Positions 17,711 through 26,457 of a stretch of DNA of 64,000 bases are shown piece after piece (position 1 is the first letter of the stretch; every line of letters starts with the position of its first letter). This stretch comes from Clostridium beijerinckii HUN142 (GTDB taxonomy: Bacteria > Bacillota > Clostridia > Clostridiales > Clostridiaceae). The notes under the pieces are model-generated. The model was not told where the DNA came from and searched no databases. It saw only the letters and a list, made by a program, of their open reading frames with translations. The translations under genes were made by a program, and so were the position numbers. Where the stretch lies: the NCBI RefSeq assembly GCF_000621745.1, contig NZ_KK211336.1:270876-334875 (forward strand). Direction: 5' to 3'.

Positions 17711-18673
17711 ATGCCAAAAAATGATAATATGCTAGCAATTTTATGGATGCTGAATTCAGGTACAAAAATAACTGCAAAGCAAATATCCGAAAGGTTAGAA
17801 ATAAATATAAGGTCAGTTTATCGTTATATGGATGCATTGTGTGTTAGTGGAGTGCCAATAATATCGGAGCCTGGTCATAACGGCGGATATAGTTTGCTTA
17901 ACAATTTTATCCGAACACCCATGTTTTTTGACATTGAAGAGAAAAAATCACTTTTACATGCTGCTATTTTTGCAATGGAAGCAGGATATCCTTTTATGGA
18001 AGCGCTAAATAGTGCAACATCAAAGTTAAAGATGTTCTCGAATCAAGAACAAGAAAAAGTTCTTAATCGTCATTTAGTCGGATTTGAAGTAGTGAGTCGT
18101 ATTTGTGATCCAGCTGTCAAACCTATATTAATGGAACTCGAGCAAGCTGTTGCTAATGAATGTTCTATGGAAATTGAATACTGTACAGGTTATGAAGGGC
18201 ATCCGAGGCTTAGGGTTGTCGACCCCTATGGGATGCTTTACTGGAATAATAAATGGTATGTAATTGCATTTTGCCATCTTAGGAATGAAATTCGTAGCTT
18301 TAGGGTAGATAGAATAGTAAATATTATAAGTACTAAAAATACGTTTAAGCGTCCTGAAGCTTTTTCGGCACGTGAGTTTTTTACAAAAAACTTATTATCG
18401 AGTGGGGAAAGCAAAGTAGGACTTTGCACTTTAGTAATTGAGGGCAAATCAGAAGCATTGAATGACCTTTGTGCACATTGGTTTTTAGGATATCATCTGA
18501 TAGAACGAACTGAATGCAGAGCTAATTTCTTAATGGATGAAGACTCAATCAATACATATGTTCCTCATATTCTACTCCAATATGGTAAGTCAATAAAGGT
18601 GCTTGAACCAAATAGTTTTAAAGATGCTATGGCAGCAATTCTTAGAGATTTAATGGCCCACTATCTTAACTGA
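17711..18673 (+). CDS. WYL-domain (YafY/DeoR-type) transcriptional regulator
   Basis: 320 residues. N-terminal HTH (TKITAKQISERLEINIRSVYRYMDAL) followed by the characteristic GVPIISEPGHNGGYSL wing, then a WYL domain with WYVIAFCHLRNEIRSFRVDRI near residues 175-195 and a C-terminal extension. GAAGTGGGG supports the ATG at 17711; an in-frame GTG lies four codons upstream. WYL proteins sense ligands, including nucleic acids in some defence systems. Here the neighbour is a DJ-1/PfpI protein, so a local metabolic or stress target is likelier. Confidence 0.85.
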   Translation: MPKNDNMLAILWMLNSGTKITAKQISERLEINIRSVYRYMDALCVSGVPIISEPGHNGGYSLLNNFIRTPMFFDIEEKKSLLHAAIFAMEAGYPFMEALNSATSKLKMFSNQEQEKVLNRHLVGFEVVSRICDPAVKPILMELEQAVANECSMEIEYCTGYEGHPRLRVVDPYGMLYWNNKWYVIAFCHLRNEIRSFRVDRIVNIISTKNTFKRPEAFSAREFFTKNLLSSGESKVGLCTLVIEGKSEALNDLCAHWFLGYHLIERTECRANFLMDEDSINTYVPHILLQYGKSIKVLEPNSFKDAMAAILRDLMAHYLN

Positions 18674-18823
18674 CCGAATTTGTCAGTGAAGATAATATAT
18701 AATAGTTCGAGATGGAGTTTTAGGCCATCATGTAACAAATAGCAACAATCAAGTGAAACTTGATTCAGGTGGGAGTGTTACAGCGGCTAGACATCAGATA
18801 AAATGAATGTGGAGGAATAGAAA

Positions 18824-19450
18824 ATGAAGAATACAGTATATCTTTATGTATTTGATACAATGGCAGACTGGGAAATATGTTATTTAATCGCTGAAATAAA
18901 TTCTGGAAGGTACTACAAAAAGGGATTAATGCCGCTAAAAGTAGTGACTGTAGGAATTACCAAGACCCCTATTACTACAATGGGAGGTCTTACAATATTG
19001 CCAGAAATTGAACTTGAGGAGTGTAGTATTGAAGATACTGCTGCTTTGATTCTACCTGGTGGGAATACATGGACAGAAGAAATTCATGCTCCCATTATAC
19101 GAATGGCTGAAAAACATCTAGAGAAAGGTATTGTTGTAGGGGCAATTTGTGGTGCTACAATAGGACTTGCTATGAGGGGAGTACTGGATAAACGATATCA
19201 TACAAGTAATGACCTTGGGTATTTTAAAATGGTTTGTCCAAACTATGATGGAGAAATGTATTATAAGCAGGAATGTGTAGTAACTGATGGAAGTTTGATT
19301 ACTGCTTCTGGAATAGCTCCTCTTGAATTTGCTTTGCATATATTGAAAGTTCTAGATGTATTCTCTCCGCAAACTCTAGATTCTTGGTACAATCTGTATA
19401 GAACCCAAGAGTCAAAATATTTCTTTGAGCTTATGAACTCAATTCAATAA
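18824..19450 (+). CDS. DJ-1/PfpI family protein (type 1 glutamine amidotransferase-like)
   Basis: 208 residues. LILPGGNTW forms the oxyanion/acidic elbow and VGAICGATIGLA contains the nucleophile Cys (about residue 109) in the family's usual sharp turn; HTSNDLGYF and VVTDGSLITASG follow as in the YdeA/YoaZ-like group. Members are glyoxalases, chaperones or amidases; the exact activity cannot be read here. GGAGGAATAG precedes the ATG. The WYL regulator lies 150 bases upstream on the same strand and may control it. Confidence 0.85.
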   Translation: MKNTVYLYVFDTMADWEICYLIAEINSGRYYKKGLMPLKVVTVGITKTPITTMGGLTILPEIELEECSIEDTAALILPGGNTWTEEIHAPIIRMAEKHLEKGIVVGAICGATIGLAMRGVLDKRYHTSNDLGYFKMVCPNYDGEMYYKQECVVTDGSLITASGIAPLEFALHILKVLDVFSPQTLDSWYNLYRTQESKYFFELMNSIQ

Positions 19451-19460
19451 AAGGTTGCTT

Positions 19461-19497
19461 AAAGTGGGGAAAATAGCTGCTTTTCACCACTTTTTAC
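19461..19497 (+). terminator. rho-independent terminator after the DJ-1 gene
   Basis: AAAGTGGGGAAAA and TTTTCACCACTTT form a 13-bp stem with one mismatch around TAGCTGC, followed by TTACTTT. Confidence 0.85.
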
Positions 19498-19666
19498 TTT
19501 GGCGTGGGTTTTCGGCAATGTCGGCGACACAACTCAAAGGAATCGAGAGTATCTCATTGTTTATGATTATAATACTCTGATAATCAGCTATGGTGCCGAA
19601 GGAAGAATACATTGATTTTTGGAAATGTTTGCAGGAGAAGATGTAATGATTAAATTTAAATTGTTA

Positions 19667-19697
19667 TTGACTCAGCCCTAAGGGTAGGGATTAAAAT
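19667..19697 (+). promoter_or_regulatory. MerR-type promoter (19-bp spacer) before the Cys-rich small protein
   Basis: TTGACT (19667-19672) and TAAAAT (19692-19697) are separated by exactly 19 bases that contain CCCTAAGGG at the centre. An over-long spacer with central dyad is the hallmark of promoters activated by MerR-family proteins. No merR gene is in the window. The rest of 19498-19750 shows no gene except an 11-codon ORF starting at 19646. Confidence 0.5.
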
Positions 19698-19750
19698 GGT
19701 TGTGTAAAGAAAATGCAATCATTTATATGCAGCAAGGGAGAAAAAATTTA

Positions 19751-19975
19751 ATGAATACACATTTTTGTACATGTAAAAATTATAATTGTAAGTTACACCC
19801 ATCCAACCACGATAAAGGATGTGATCTTTGTATGAAAAAGAAATTGATGGCGAGTGAACTTCCATCATGCTTTTTTAGAGATGTTTCAGAAGAGCTTAGG
19901 AGTGTTAGAAATGTTGAAGAAGCTTCTTATGAGGAATTTGCTAAACTTGTACTTAGAAATAGGCTATGTTTTTAA
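19751..19975 (+). CDS. Cys-rich small protein, DUF6485-like, with 3' end altered by an IS
   Basis: 74 residues with eight Cys, seven of them in CTCKNYNC, HPSNHDKGCDLCMKKK and ELPSCFF, a probable metal-binding protein. AAGGGAG at 19734-19740 supports the ATG at 19751. The IS begins at 19962, inside the penultimate codons: the last residues (LCF) and the stop come from the IS end. Joining the two target duplications restores an original ending LVLRNKE followed by a stop, so the insertion changed only the tail. Assignment to DUF6485 is from memory of the motif. Confidence 0.65.
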   Translation: MNTHFCTCKNYNCKLHPSNHDKGCDLCMKKKLMASELPSCFFRDVSEELRSVRNVEEASYEEFAKLVLRNRLCF

Positions 19976-20049
19976 TTAGTGTTGAAAATTGATATTTATT
20001 AGAAAAATAGGTTATAACATATATCTAATAGTGTTTAGGAGGTAGAATT

Positions 20050-20829
20050 ATGCCAAATGTAAAGTCTATATTAAATGATATTCAAAAGTTACCATTACGT
20101 CAAAAATAACAAATACTATCAACTTTAGAAAAAATTCTTGTCTTAGGTTCGCAAGTAAGCCAAATAGAACAAGAAGTTAAAGAATTTAGATTTTCTAAGG
20201 GCAAAATATGCCCAATTTGTGGTTCTGAAACTATATCAAGAAATGGTAAGTATAATGGCAAACAAAGATATAGCTGTAAATCTTGTAAGAAAACTTTTAC
20301 TGACTTCACTAATTCTGCAACCTATAAGAGTAAGAAAACATTAGAGAAATGGCTTAAATATGCTAAGTGCATGATTAATGGCTACTCTATTAGGAAAAGT
20401 GCTAAAATTGTAGAAATTAACATAGCAACAAGTTTCTTTTAGAGACATAAAATTCTTGATTGTATAAGCACATTTTTAGGCAAGGGATACGTTGATGGTG
20501 TTGTTGAAGCAGATGAAGTATTCTTTGCAGAAAGTTTTAAAGGTACAAAACCTTCTAACATGCCAAGACAATCTCGTAAAAGAGGCAAACAAGTTAAGAA
20601 AAGGGGTATCTCAAAGGAGCAAGTCTGCATTGCTACTGCTATTTATAGGCAAGGTAATTTAATTATGGAATTAGCATGTAAAGGTAGAATTACATCTAAT
20701 GAATTAGAAACATTATATGATGGACATATAACAAACGGTTCTATACTTTGTACTGATAGTCATAAAAGTTATATGCAATTTGCAAATGATTTATCATTAG
20801 AACACAAACGTATAAAAAGGAGAGAGAAT
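20050..20829 (+). pseudogene. IS1595/ISXO2-type transposase, nonsense-mutated and truncated
   Basis: AGGAGG precedes the ATG at 20050. The frame encodes a zinc-ribbon (CPICGS...CKSCKKTF, about residues 55-85) and the start of the DDE domain (VEADEVFF, then CTDSHKSYMQFAND). In-frame TAA at 20107 and TAG at 20440 interrupt it. The third catalytic residue and the KYL..Y-type C-terminus of the family are absent: after LEHKRIKR the frame runs straight into the acetyltransferase start. It cannot make an active transposase. Confidence 0.85.
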
Positions 20830-21282
20830 ATGGAAAATATAAAAATTAAAAAAGCTGATTTAGAAGATTTAGAGTTGATTGGAAACTTATTCAATAAGTA
20901 TAGAATATTTTATGGACAAGATTCAAATTTAGAATCTTCAAAGAAATTTATTGAAGAACGAATGATACATAATGAATCAGTAATTTTTATTATAATGAAA
21001 GACTCAATAATACCTCTAGGATTTGTTCAATTATACCCATCTTTTTCATCAGTATCCATGAAAAGAATATGGATACTAAATGATTTATATGTTGAAGAAA
21101 GTGCGAGAAAGAAAGGCATAGGTAAAAGTTTAATGAATAAAGCAAAAGAGTTTGCATTTGAAACAGGAGCAAAAGGATTAACCTTATCAACTGCAATAGA
21201 TAATACTACTGCACAAAAACTATATGAACAATCAGGATATAAAAGAAATGAAATGTTCTATCATTATAGTTATTTTTTTTAA
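20830..21282 (+). CDS. GNAT-family N-acetyltransferase, IS passenger
   Basis: 150 residues. GNAT motif A is LNDLYVEESARKKGIGKSLM (the acetyl-CoA pyrophosphate loop), followed by GAKGLTLSTAIDNTTAQKLYEQSGYKR (motif B). AAAAGGAGAG lies just before the ATG at 20830, so it is translated on its own although the frame is continuous with the dead transposase. It lies inside the IS, with a terminator after it, and probably moves with the element. The substrate is unknown; antibiotic or protein acetylation is possible. Confidence 0.85.
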   Translation: MENIKIKKADLEDLELIGNLFNKYRIFYGQDSNLESSKKFIEERMIHNESVIFIIMKDSIIPLGFVQLYPSFSSVSMKRIWILNDLYVEESARKKGIGKSLMNKAKEFAFETGAKGLTLSTAIDNTTAQKLYEQSGYKRNEMFYHYSYFF

Positions 21283-21380
21283 TAAACAAACTAAAATGTA
21301 TTCAAGTTTAATTTCCGTTTTACGGTCATGCTTTAATTTTATATTCAATATATAAGATTTACATTATTCTTATATTGAGC

Positions 21381-21415
21381 ATTATAGGTGGACAATCCCA
21401 CCTATAATTTTTTTT
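21381..21415 (+). terminator. terminator of the IS passenger gene
   Basis: ATTATAGGTGG and CCACCTATAAT form an 11-bp perfect stem with a 6-base loop and an eight-T run, inside the right end of the IS. Confidence 0.85.
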
Positions 21416-21540
21416 AGGCTATATTTCAACACTATATTAAAACATAGCCTAGAAATAAAGAATAACACTATAATTTGATAATTGTTTTTTTGTAATTTCT
21501 ACTTAGCTATAAACCAATAAATATAATGACCAAATTGTAA

Positions 21541-21586
21541 AATCGCATTATTCAGACAAGAGTGACTGAATAATGCGATTTTCTTT
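21541..21586 (+). repeat. short TIR element family 2, collapsed to its two terminal repeats
   Basis: AATCGCATTATTCA (21541-21554) and TGAATAATGCGATT (21567-21580) with a 12-base loop, followed by TTCTTTAT. The arms equal the terminal repeats of the 124-130 bp copies at 25.1 and 26.3 kb, so this looks like an internal deletion that now works as a terminator-like hairpin. Confidence 0.7.
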
Positions 21587-21831
21587 ATGCATCATACTAA
21601 AAAATGAAGTATTTAAATTTAATAGAGAATGAGGAATAAAAGTAATACAGTTTTATTTCTCAACTCTCATTTAGGAATCAATTAATAATAAAATTCCACT
21701 AGGTAAACAAAAAACGAGTGTAATCTAATGGCAGTTTTCAGATTTCACTATTAGTATATGAAGCAAGAAAATATATATTCTGTTTAGATTCTGGATACAA
21801 TGTTTAAATTTGATAGAGAGAAAATGAGTCA

Positions 21832-21984
21832 ATGGAGAACATAATAAAGTCAAGCATAGAGCTTAAAAACATAGATTTAGCAGGAATAAGCCCACCAGAA
21901 TAACTAGATAAAAGGGATGAAGAATACAAAGAGTTTAGATATGAATTATTTTTTGAATCTTATGTAGCAACTATTTTGTTTTAA
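21832..21984 (+). pseudogene. short interrupted ORF, unidentified
   Basis: ATG at 21832 reads MENIIKSSIELKNIDLAGIS and PPE, a TAA at 21901, then continues in frame LDKRDEEYKEFRYELFFES to a TAA at 21982. About 50 codons with one nonsense codon. No family recognised. The rest of 21587-22064 shows only AT-rich spacer. Confidence 0.35.
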
Positions 21985-22064
21985 AAATAAAATATTGATT
22001 TAGCATAAACTTTTTTTTATAAAGACATAATAAAATTATATAACAAATAGCAAGGAGGATTTAA

Positions 22065-23123
22065 ATGGAAGCATTTAAGAGAATATTAAGTATAGCTTTA
22101 CTTGCAATTATATTGGTTATAATGTTTGGAAATAACTCATATATGACTACGAATGCCAGCACAAACTATCGTCAAGGCTCTCCTGTTAGAGTAGGCTTAT
22201 TTACAAGAGATCTTAATGATGATTACATTGTACTCCTTCGCAAAAATTTTGAAGATATCCAAAAGAATAATCCAGGAGAAGTTTCATTCTCTTTTTATAA
22301 TGCCAATTTTAATCAATCAACGCAAAACACAGATATTGAAAATGCACTTCACAAGGGTATTGATCTTATATTATTAGATATGGTTAATCTACTTGAAATA
22401 CGAGAAATGATTAACAGAATTTCACAATTTAACATCCCAGTAGTAGTTTTTAATAGAGTACCATTTTCAATGGAGGCAATTAAATCGTATAAAAAAGCTT
22501 TTTATGTAGGAACAGATTCAGCACAAGGCGGCACTTTACAAGGGAAAATGATTGTAGATGCCTGGAAGAATCATAAACAATTAATTGATAAAAATAAAGA
22601 TGACGTATTACAATACGTATTACTCGTTGGTGAAAAACTTAATAAAACCTCAATTGATAGGTCAGCATACTCTGTTTCAACTATTAACGAAGCTTTTATA
22701 AAAACCGAACAATTTGCATCTCCTATTTTGAATTGGGATACAGTGTCTGCTAAAGATGCCGTTGATGCATTGTTTTTGAGATTTGGTAACAAAATAGAAG
22801 CGATAATTTCAAATGATGACTCTATGGCAATTGGTGCTGTTCAAGCGTTGCAAAAATATGGCTACAACACTGGAAATAAATCTCAGTCAATCATAGTTGT
22901 TGGTCTAGATGGAGTATCTGAAGCTAAAGAACTAGTTTCAAAAGGCTTTATGTTGGGTACTGCTTCACAAGAAACAGTTGATATGACTAATACAATATAT
23001 ACCGTAGGAATGAATTTAGTTAAAGATAGAAATCCTCTTGAAGGGGTATCCTATAAATCAGATGAAACAGGAGTGGCAGTTTTACTTCCATATGAACCAT
23101 ATACCGGGCCAATGTTTCAATAA
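22065..23123 (+). CDS. periplasmic-binding-protein-like sugar receptor (MglB type)
   Basis: 352 residues: N-terminal signal segment (about 10-32, no lipobox Cys), then a type I periplasmic binding fold. PVRVGLFTRDLNDDYIVLL opens the first lobe; DLILLDMVN, IPVVVFNR and FYVGTDSAQGGTLQGK follow as in galactose/glucose-binding proteins, and AIISNDDSMAIGAVQALQKYG with VVGLDG forms the second lobe. No permease or ATPase gene is adjacent, so it may serve chemotaxis, signalling or a distant transporter. AAGGAGG precedes the ATG. Confidence 0.82.
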   Translation: MEAFKRILSIALLAIILVIMFGNNSYMTTNASTNYRQGSPVRVGLFTRDLNDDYIVLLRKNFEDIQKNNPGEVSFSFYNANFNQSTQNTDIENALHKGIDLILLDMVNLLEIREMINRISQFNIPVVVFNRVPFSMEAIKSYKKAFYVGTDSAQGGTLQGKMIVDAWKNHKQLIDKNKDDVLQYVLLVGEKLNKTSIDRSAYSVSTINEAFIKTEQFASPILNWDTVSAKDAVDALFLRFGNKIEAIISNDDSMAIGAVQALQKYGYNTGNKSQSIIVVGLDGVSEAKELVSKGFMLGTASQETVDMTNTIYTVGMNLVKDRNPLEGVSYKSDETGVAVLLPYEPYTGPMFQ

Positions 23124-23253
23124 TAATTAATGTACAATAATCATAAATTTGTTTTCTTCCTTTGGGCATTCTAATGAAATAACTACATAAGTAAAAGTTT
23201 TTGAATTACTTAAGACTAGCTTCTTTAGTAGTATTATAAACACAGATTTATAA

Positions 23254-23504
23254 AGATAAATTACCATTCAATATCAAATTTAATTTAGATTGGATAACAA
23301 ATCTTATAAAAGATGGGATTATAGAAAAACATATTTTTACTAAAGGTGAAATTGAAATAGGTATACATTATTCAGAAAAAATCTAATGAATTTCATAAAG
23401 TTAATTAAGGGATTACATATAAAGATATGCTTAAAAATGCAGATGAAATATACAAAATAAATAGGATACTAAATAACAAGAAGTTTATACGATATTGCGG
23501 CTAA
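23254..23504 (+). pseudogene. decayed gene fragment, unidentified
   Basis: Two protein-like stretches in different frames: DKLPFNIKFNLDWITNLIKD to IGIHYSEKI (stop near 23386) and ITYKDMLKNADEIYKINRIL to FIRYCG (stop 23502-23504). The gap from 23124 otherwise holds no gene. A hairpin GCCTTACT / AGAGTAAGGC at 23651-23676 lies before the convergent flavoprotein gene. Confidence 0.4.
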
Positions 23505-23726
23505 TGATACTACACGGTAGTAATTTTTTGTGACGTAATTAGATATTTAAATGTGATTATGATTAGTTAAGGTGAACAGTACAACAAATAACGTAGGCTT
23601 TTTCAATATCCTTATGATAGATTTTAGGATAAGAATAATATAAGGTTTGAAAGCCTTACTTTACTAGAGTAAGGCCTCTTATGCATTTGCAAAGATATTT
23701 CAATATAATAATTTACTTACAGGATT

Positions 23727-24380
23727 TTATAAATTAGCCTGTTTAACAAATCTTACCCCCATATCGAAGGCAACTTGACAGTCTTTAGGAAATTGTTCTT
23801 TTCTAACTTTTGCCTTTTTCTTTTCATCGAATACAGTTACAACATACTTTGAATAATCGTTAAACTGATATGTGTCGTTCACAATTAATGATTCAAAGGA
23901 TCCAAAAAGTCTCGTCATATAGTCTTCTACGAATTTAAGACCTTGCTCATATCCTAAATCTTTCATTTGCTCATTAGTTACATTCATGGAATAAATGGCC
24001 CCAGTTTGAATTTTTCTTCCGAAAAGACTTGGATAACCAGGAGCATACATTGAATATGGAAACATGAATCTTTCTATAAAAGACTTCATAGCTCCAGAAA
24101 TTGTATTAAGATATATTGGAGAACCAAGGATAATGGCATCAGCATTCGAAGCCTTTTCAAGGATAGGCGTTAAATCATCCTTGAAGGCGCATTTACCATA
24201 GCTTTTACCATTTTTGATTTTGCAAGCAAAACAGCTTACACAACCTTTATAATTCAGATCGTAAAGATGGATAAGCTCTGTTTCGGCTCCTTGTGAAGCT
24301 GCTCCTTCAAGTGCTTTATTAAGAAGAGTAGCAGTGTTTTTATTTTTTCTTGGACTTCCGTTAATTGCTATTATTTTCAT
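23727..24380 (-). CDS. flavodoxin-fold NADPH-dependent FMN reductase / iron-sulfur-flavoprotein-like
   Basis: 217 residues starting MKIIAINGSPRKNKNTATLL, the FMN-phosphate loop of this fold, followed by a Cys pair CVSCFACK (about 47-54) and KCAFKDD, then LGSPIYLNTISGAMKSFIER. GGAGG seven bases before the start supports 24380 rather than the ATG five codons upstream. The Cys residues resemble those of iron-sulfur flavoproteins but are too few to assign a cluster with confidence. It is divergent from an HxlR regulator, which probably represses it and responds to thiol or quinone stress. Confidence 0.82.
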   Translation of the reverse strand: MKIIAINGSPRKNKNTATLLNKALEGAASQGAETELIHLYDLNYKGCVSCFACKIKNGKSYGKCAFKDDLTPILEKASNADAIILGSPIYLNTISGAMKSFIERFMFPYSMYAPGYPSLFGRKIQTGAIYSMNVTNEQMKDLGYEQGLKFVEDYMTRLFGSFESLIVNDTYQFNDYSKYVVTVFDEKKKAKVRKEQFPKDCQVAFDMGVRFVKQANL

Positions 24381-24505
24381 TAATTCAACCTCCATTTTAT
24401 ATATACTTGACTACATAATATGAATTATATATCATTATAGGAAAAGAGATAAGTATGCACTTATTTGTTATATACTAACCTAAAAGTGAGTAAAGGAGGT
24501 ATTAT

Positions 24506-24832
24506 ATGAAAAGCTTTGAAAGTAAATATAACAGTTGCCCAATGTATTATACAATATCTACCATTGAAGGAAAATGGAAATGGATTATATTATGGGAAAT
24601 ATACCAAGCTGAAATAATAAGATATAACAAGTTAAAATATACGTTAGAACCAATTGCACACAAAACATTAAGCAATCAACTAAAAGAATTGGAAAGCAGC
24701 AACTTAATTCACAGGGAACAGTATAATGAAATTCCACCAAAGGTTGAATACTCGCTAACAGAAGAGGGAAAAACATTAATACCAATACTTAAACTTATGT
24801 ACCAATGGGGTGAAAAACATATCACTAAATAA
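24506..24832 (+). CDS. HxlR-family transcriptional regulator
   Basis: 108 residues. A Cys in NSCPMYYTI near the N-terminus (about residue 12), then GKWKWIILWEI and the winged helix HKTLSNQLKELESSNLIHRE with NEIPPKVEYSLTEEGKTLIPIL, the family signature. The N-terminal Cys is the redox-sensing position in several HxlR proteins (inference here). Divergently transcribed from the flavoprotein at 23727-24380 across about 125 bases, a regulator-target pair. AAAGGAGG precedes the ATG. Confidence 0.9.
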   Translation: MKSFESKYNSCPMYYTISTIEGKWKWIILWEIYQAEIIRYNKLKYTLEPIAHKTLSNQLKELESSNLIHREQYNEIPPKVEYSLTEEGKTLIPILKLMYQWGEKHITK

Positions 24833-25095
24833 ACATATTTTTATAAAAGGGTATAATGTTACATTAATTAAACACCATTAATAGTTGCTGCAGTCGAAGA
24901 GCGGACAGCAATTCCTAACGCCCGATATAAATAAAAATAATACGAGAGTAAAAGTATGTTGTTTAATTTATTAAAGAACATCATAGTTGAAGTATTAACT
25001 CAAAAAAATAAGTATTGATAAGTATGAGTATAATTACTAATTGTTAGGTCGGAATATTCATGCAGTATGAATTACTAAAAATAAATAGTAAATTT

Positions 25096-25222
25096 GTGAA
25101 TCGCATTATTCAGAGATTGAATTTGCGATTTTTTTAATGAGTTATATACCAAGATATTACACAGTATATAGATTTGACGTAGTATATTGAAAAGTGCTCT
25201 TTAAAAATAGAATAATATGATA
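25096..25222 (+). repeat. short TIR element family 2, near-complete copy
   Basis: Left end GAATCGCATTATTC (25098-25111), internal GAATTTGCGATT, T-run and AAGATATTACACAGTATA, right end GAATAATATGAT (25210-25221), which is the left end inverted with one mismatch. Length about 124 bp. No ORF. The surrounding 24833-25323 shows no gene. Confidence 0.7.
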
Positions 25223-25323
25223 GAAACTACTTATTATTCTATTTGCACAATCATATAATTATTCCAATTTTTTATTTTTAATGGTAATATATATATATTA
25301 ATGAGGAAAAAAGGGGATTTTTA

Positions 25324-26205
25324 ATGAAAAATTAAATACTTATAAAGACTTTATCATTATTTTTGACAGCAACATTATTACAAGTATCAGGTATTTCATC
25401 TAAATTATTTAATGATATTGGTATTGTGGAAGTAAATGCAGCTACAAAAAGCTATGAAGAAAAAGAAAAACACATTATGTCATCAGTAGAGATTCAAGGA
25501 AATCTGATTGAAGGACAGACGTTAACAGCGATAGTTAGGGATGCAAGTGGGCGAGACATAACTAAATATTGTGTTATTGGCTGGGAGTGTCTTGAATATC
25601 CAACAAGTGCTTCACAATCAATTTATGGTGCTCCTAGTTCTAAAGATAAAAACAAACAAAATCAGTATACTCTAGAAAAAGAGGATGTAGGAAAATATAT
25701 TAAAGTAATAGCAGAAGGAGATTATGTAGATCCAAATGCTCCTGCTGGTGATTTCAGGGTTGCAACTAAAGAATCTTCAATCACTACAAAAGTTGAAACT
25801 AATCCTTCAACACATTGGCAAAAAGAAATTGACGCTTACGAGGAATTTACATCTACGGATTGGTATTATTTAAATAATGATGGTTCAAAAGTTGCAGGTT
25901 GGAAACAAATAGGTGGAGATTGGTATTATTTTTCACCTAAAAATATGAAAATGCAAAAAGGCTGGAAATATATAAATGGAAAATGGTATTATTTAAACCA
26001 GATTAATCATGGTGAAGGTAAAATGCTAACTGATTGTTGGATTGAAGATGTAACAACCCATAAGGGGCAAAAAAACACATTTAAATTCTATTACCTTTCT
26101 AGTGATGGCACAATGGCTACTAATACAACAATTAATGGACATTATTTAGATGCTAGTGGTGCTACAACAGATAAAATTGATAAATTATTGGTTCAAAATT
26201 ATTAA
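25324..26205 (+). pseudogene. secreted cell-wall-binding repeat protein with a stop at codon 4
   Basis: AAAAAGGGG and the ATG at 25324 read M-K-N, then TAA at 25333, then ILIKTLSLFLTATLLQVSG, a clear signal-peptide core in the same frame. The open part from 25363 (TTG) lacks a ribosome binding site and would begin inside the signal peptide. The mature part has an alpha/beta domain (about 40-150 after the TTG) and CW_binding_1-type repeats (TDWYYLNNDGSKVAGWKQIG, GDWYYFS, GKWYYLN), which in clostridia bind cell-wall or choline-like ligands. The only lesion seen is the nonsense codon, so it may be a recent loss, suppression or sequence error. Confidence 0.65.
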
Positions 26206-26250
26206 ATATAGCATTACTTTATATAAATTCTATTTTTTAAAGTAGTTTAA

Positions 26251-26380
26251 AAAAATCGTATTATTCAAGAGAGTGAATTTGCGATTTTTTTTATAAGCTA
26301 TACTAAAATATTTCACAGTATGTAGAATTGACGAAGTAAATTTAAAAAATTTTCTTTGAAAATCGAATAATACGATTTTT
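26251..26380 (+). repeat. short TIR element family 2, complete 130-bp copy
   Basis: Perfect 16-bp terminal inverted repeats AAAAATCGTATTATTC (26251-26266) and GAATAATACGATTTTT (26365-26380). The interior shares AAGAGAGTGAATTTGCGATT and the T-run with the 17379 copy. Too short to encode a protein; best reference copy of the family. Confidence 0.8.
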
Positions 26381-26457
26381 ACAAAATATGTTATAATTAA
26401 TGCATAATAGTAAATTATTGTGAATCAAATGGTTTTTTACTTAGGGAGTAATGCATT

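Larger units (their letters stand above)
19962..21449 (+). mobile_element. IS1595-family element, 1488 bp, with GNAT passenger gene
   Basis: Exact 8-bp direct repeats TAGAAATA flank it (19954-19961 and 21450-21457), the duplication size of IS1595. Terminal inverted repeats begin GGCTATGTTTTTAATTAGTG at the left and, on the other strand at the right, GGCTATGTTTTAATATAGTG, both continuing TTGAAA. Inside lie a transposase with two nonsense codons and no C-terminal catalytic part, then an acetyltransferase gene and its own terminator. The intact target duplications suggest a fairly recent insertion, presumably mobilised by a transposase acting in trans or before decay. Confidence 0.85.

Noticed and set aside
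20560..21282. A transposase-acetyltransferase fusion protein
   Set aside because: The frame is continuous only by chance; the acetyltransferase has its own ribosome binding site and start, and the transposase part carries upstream stops.
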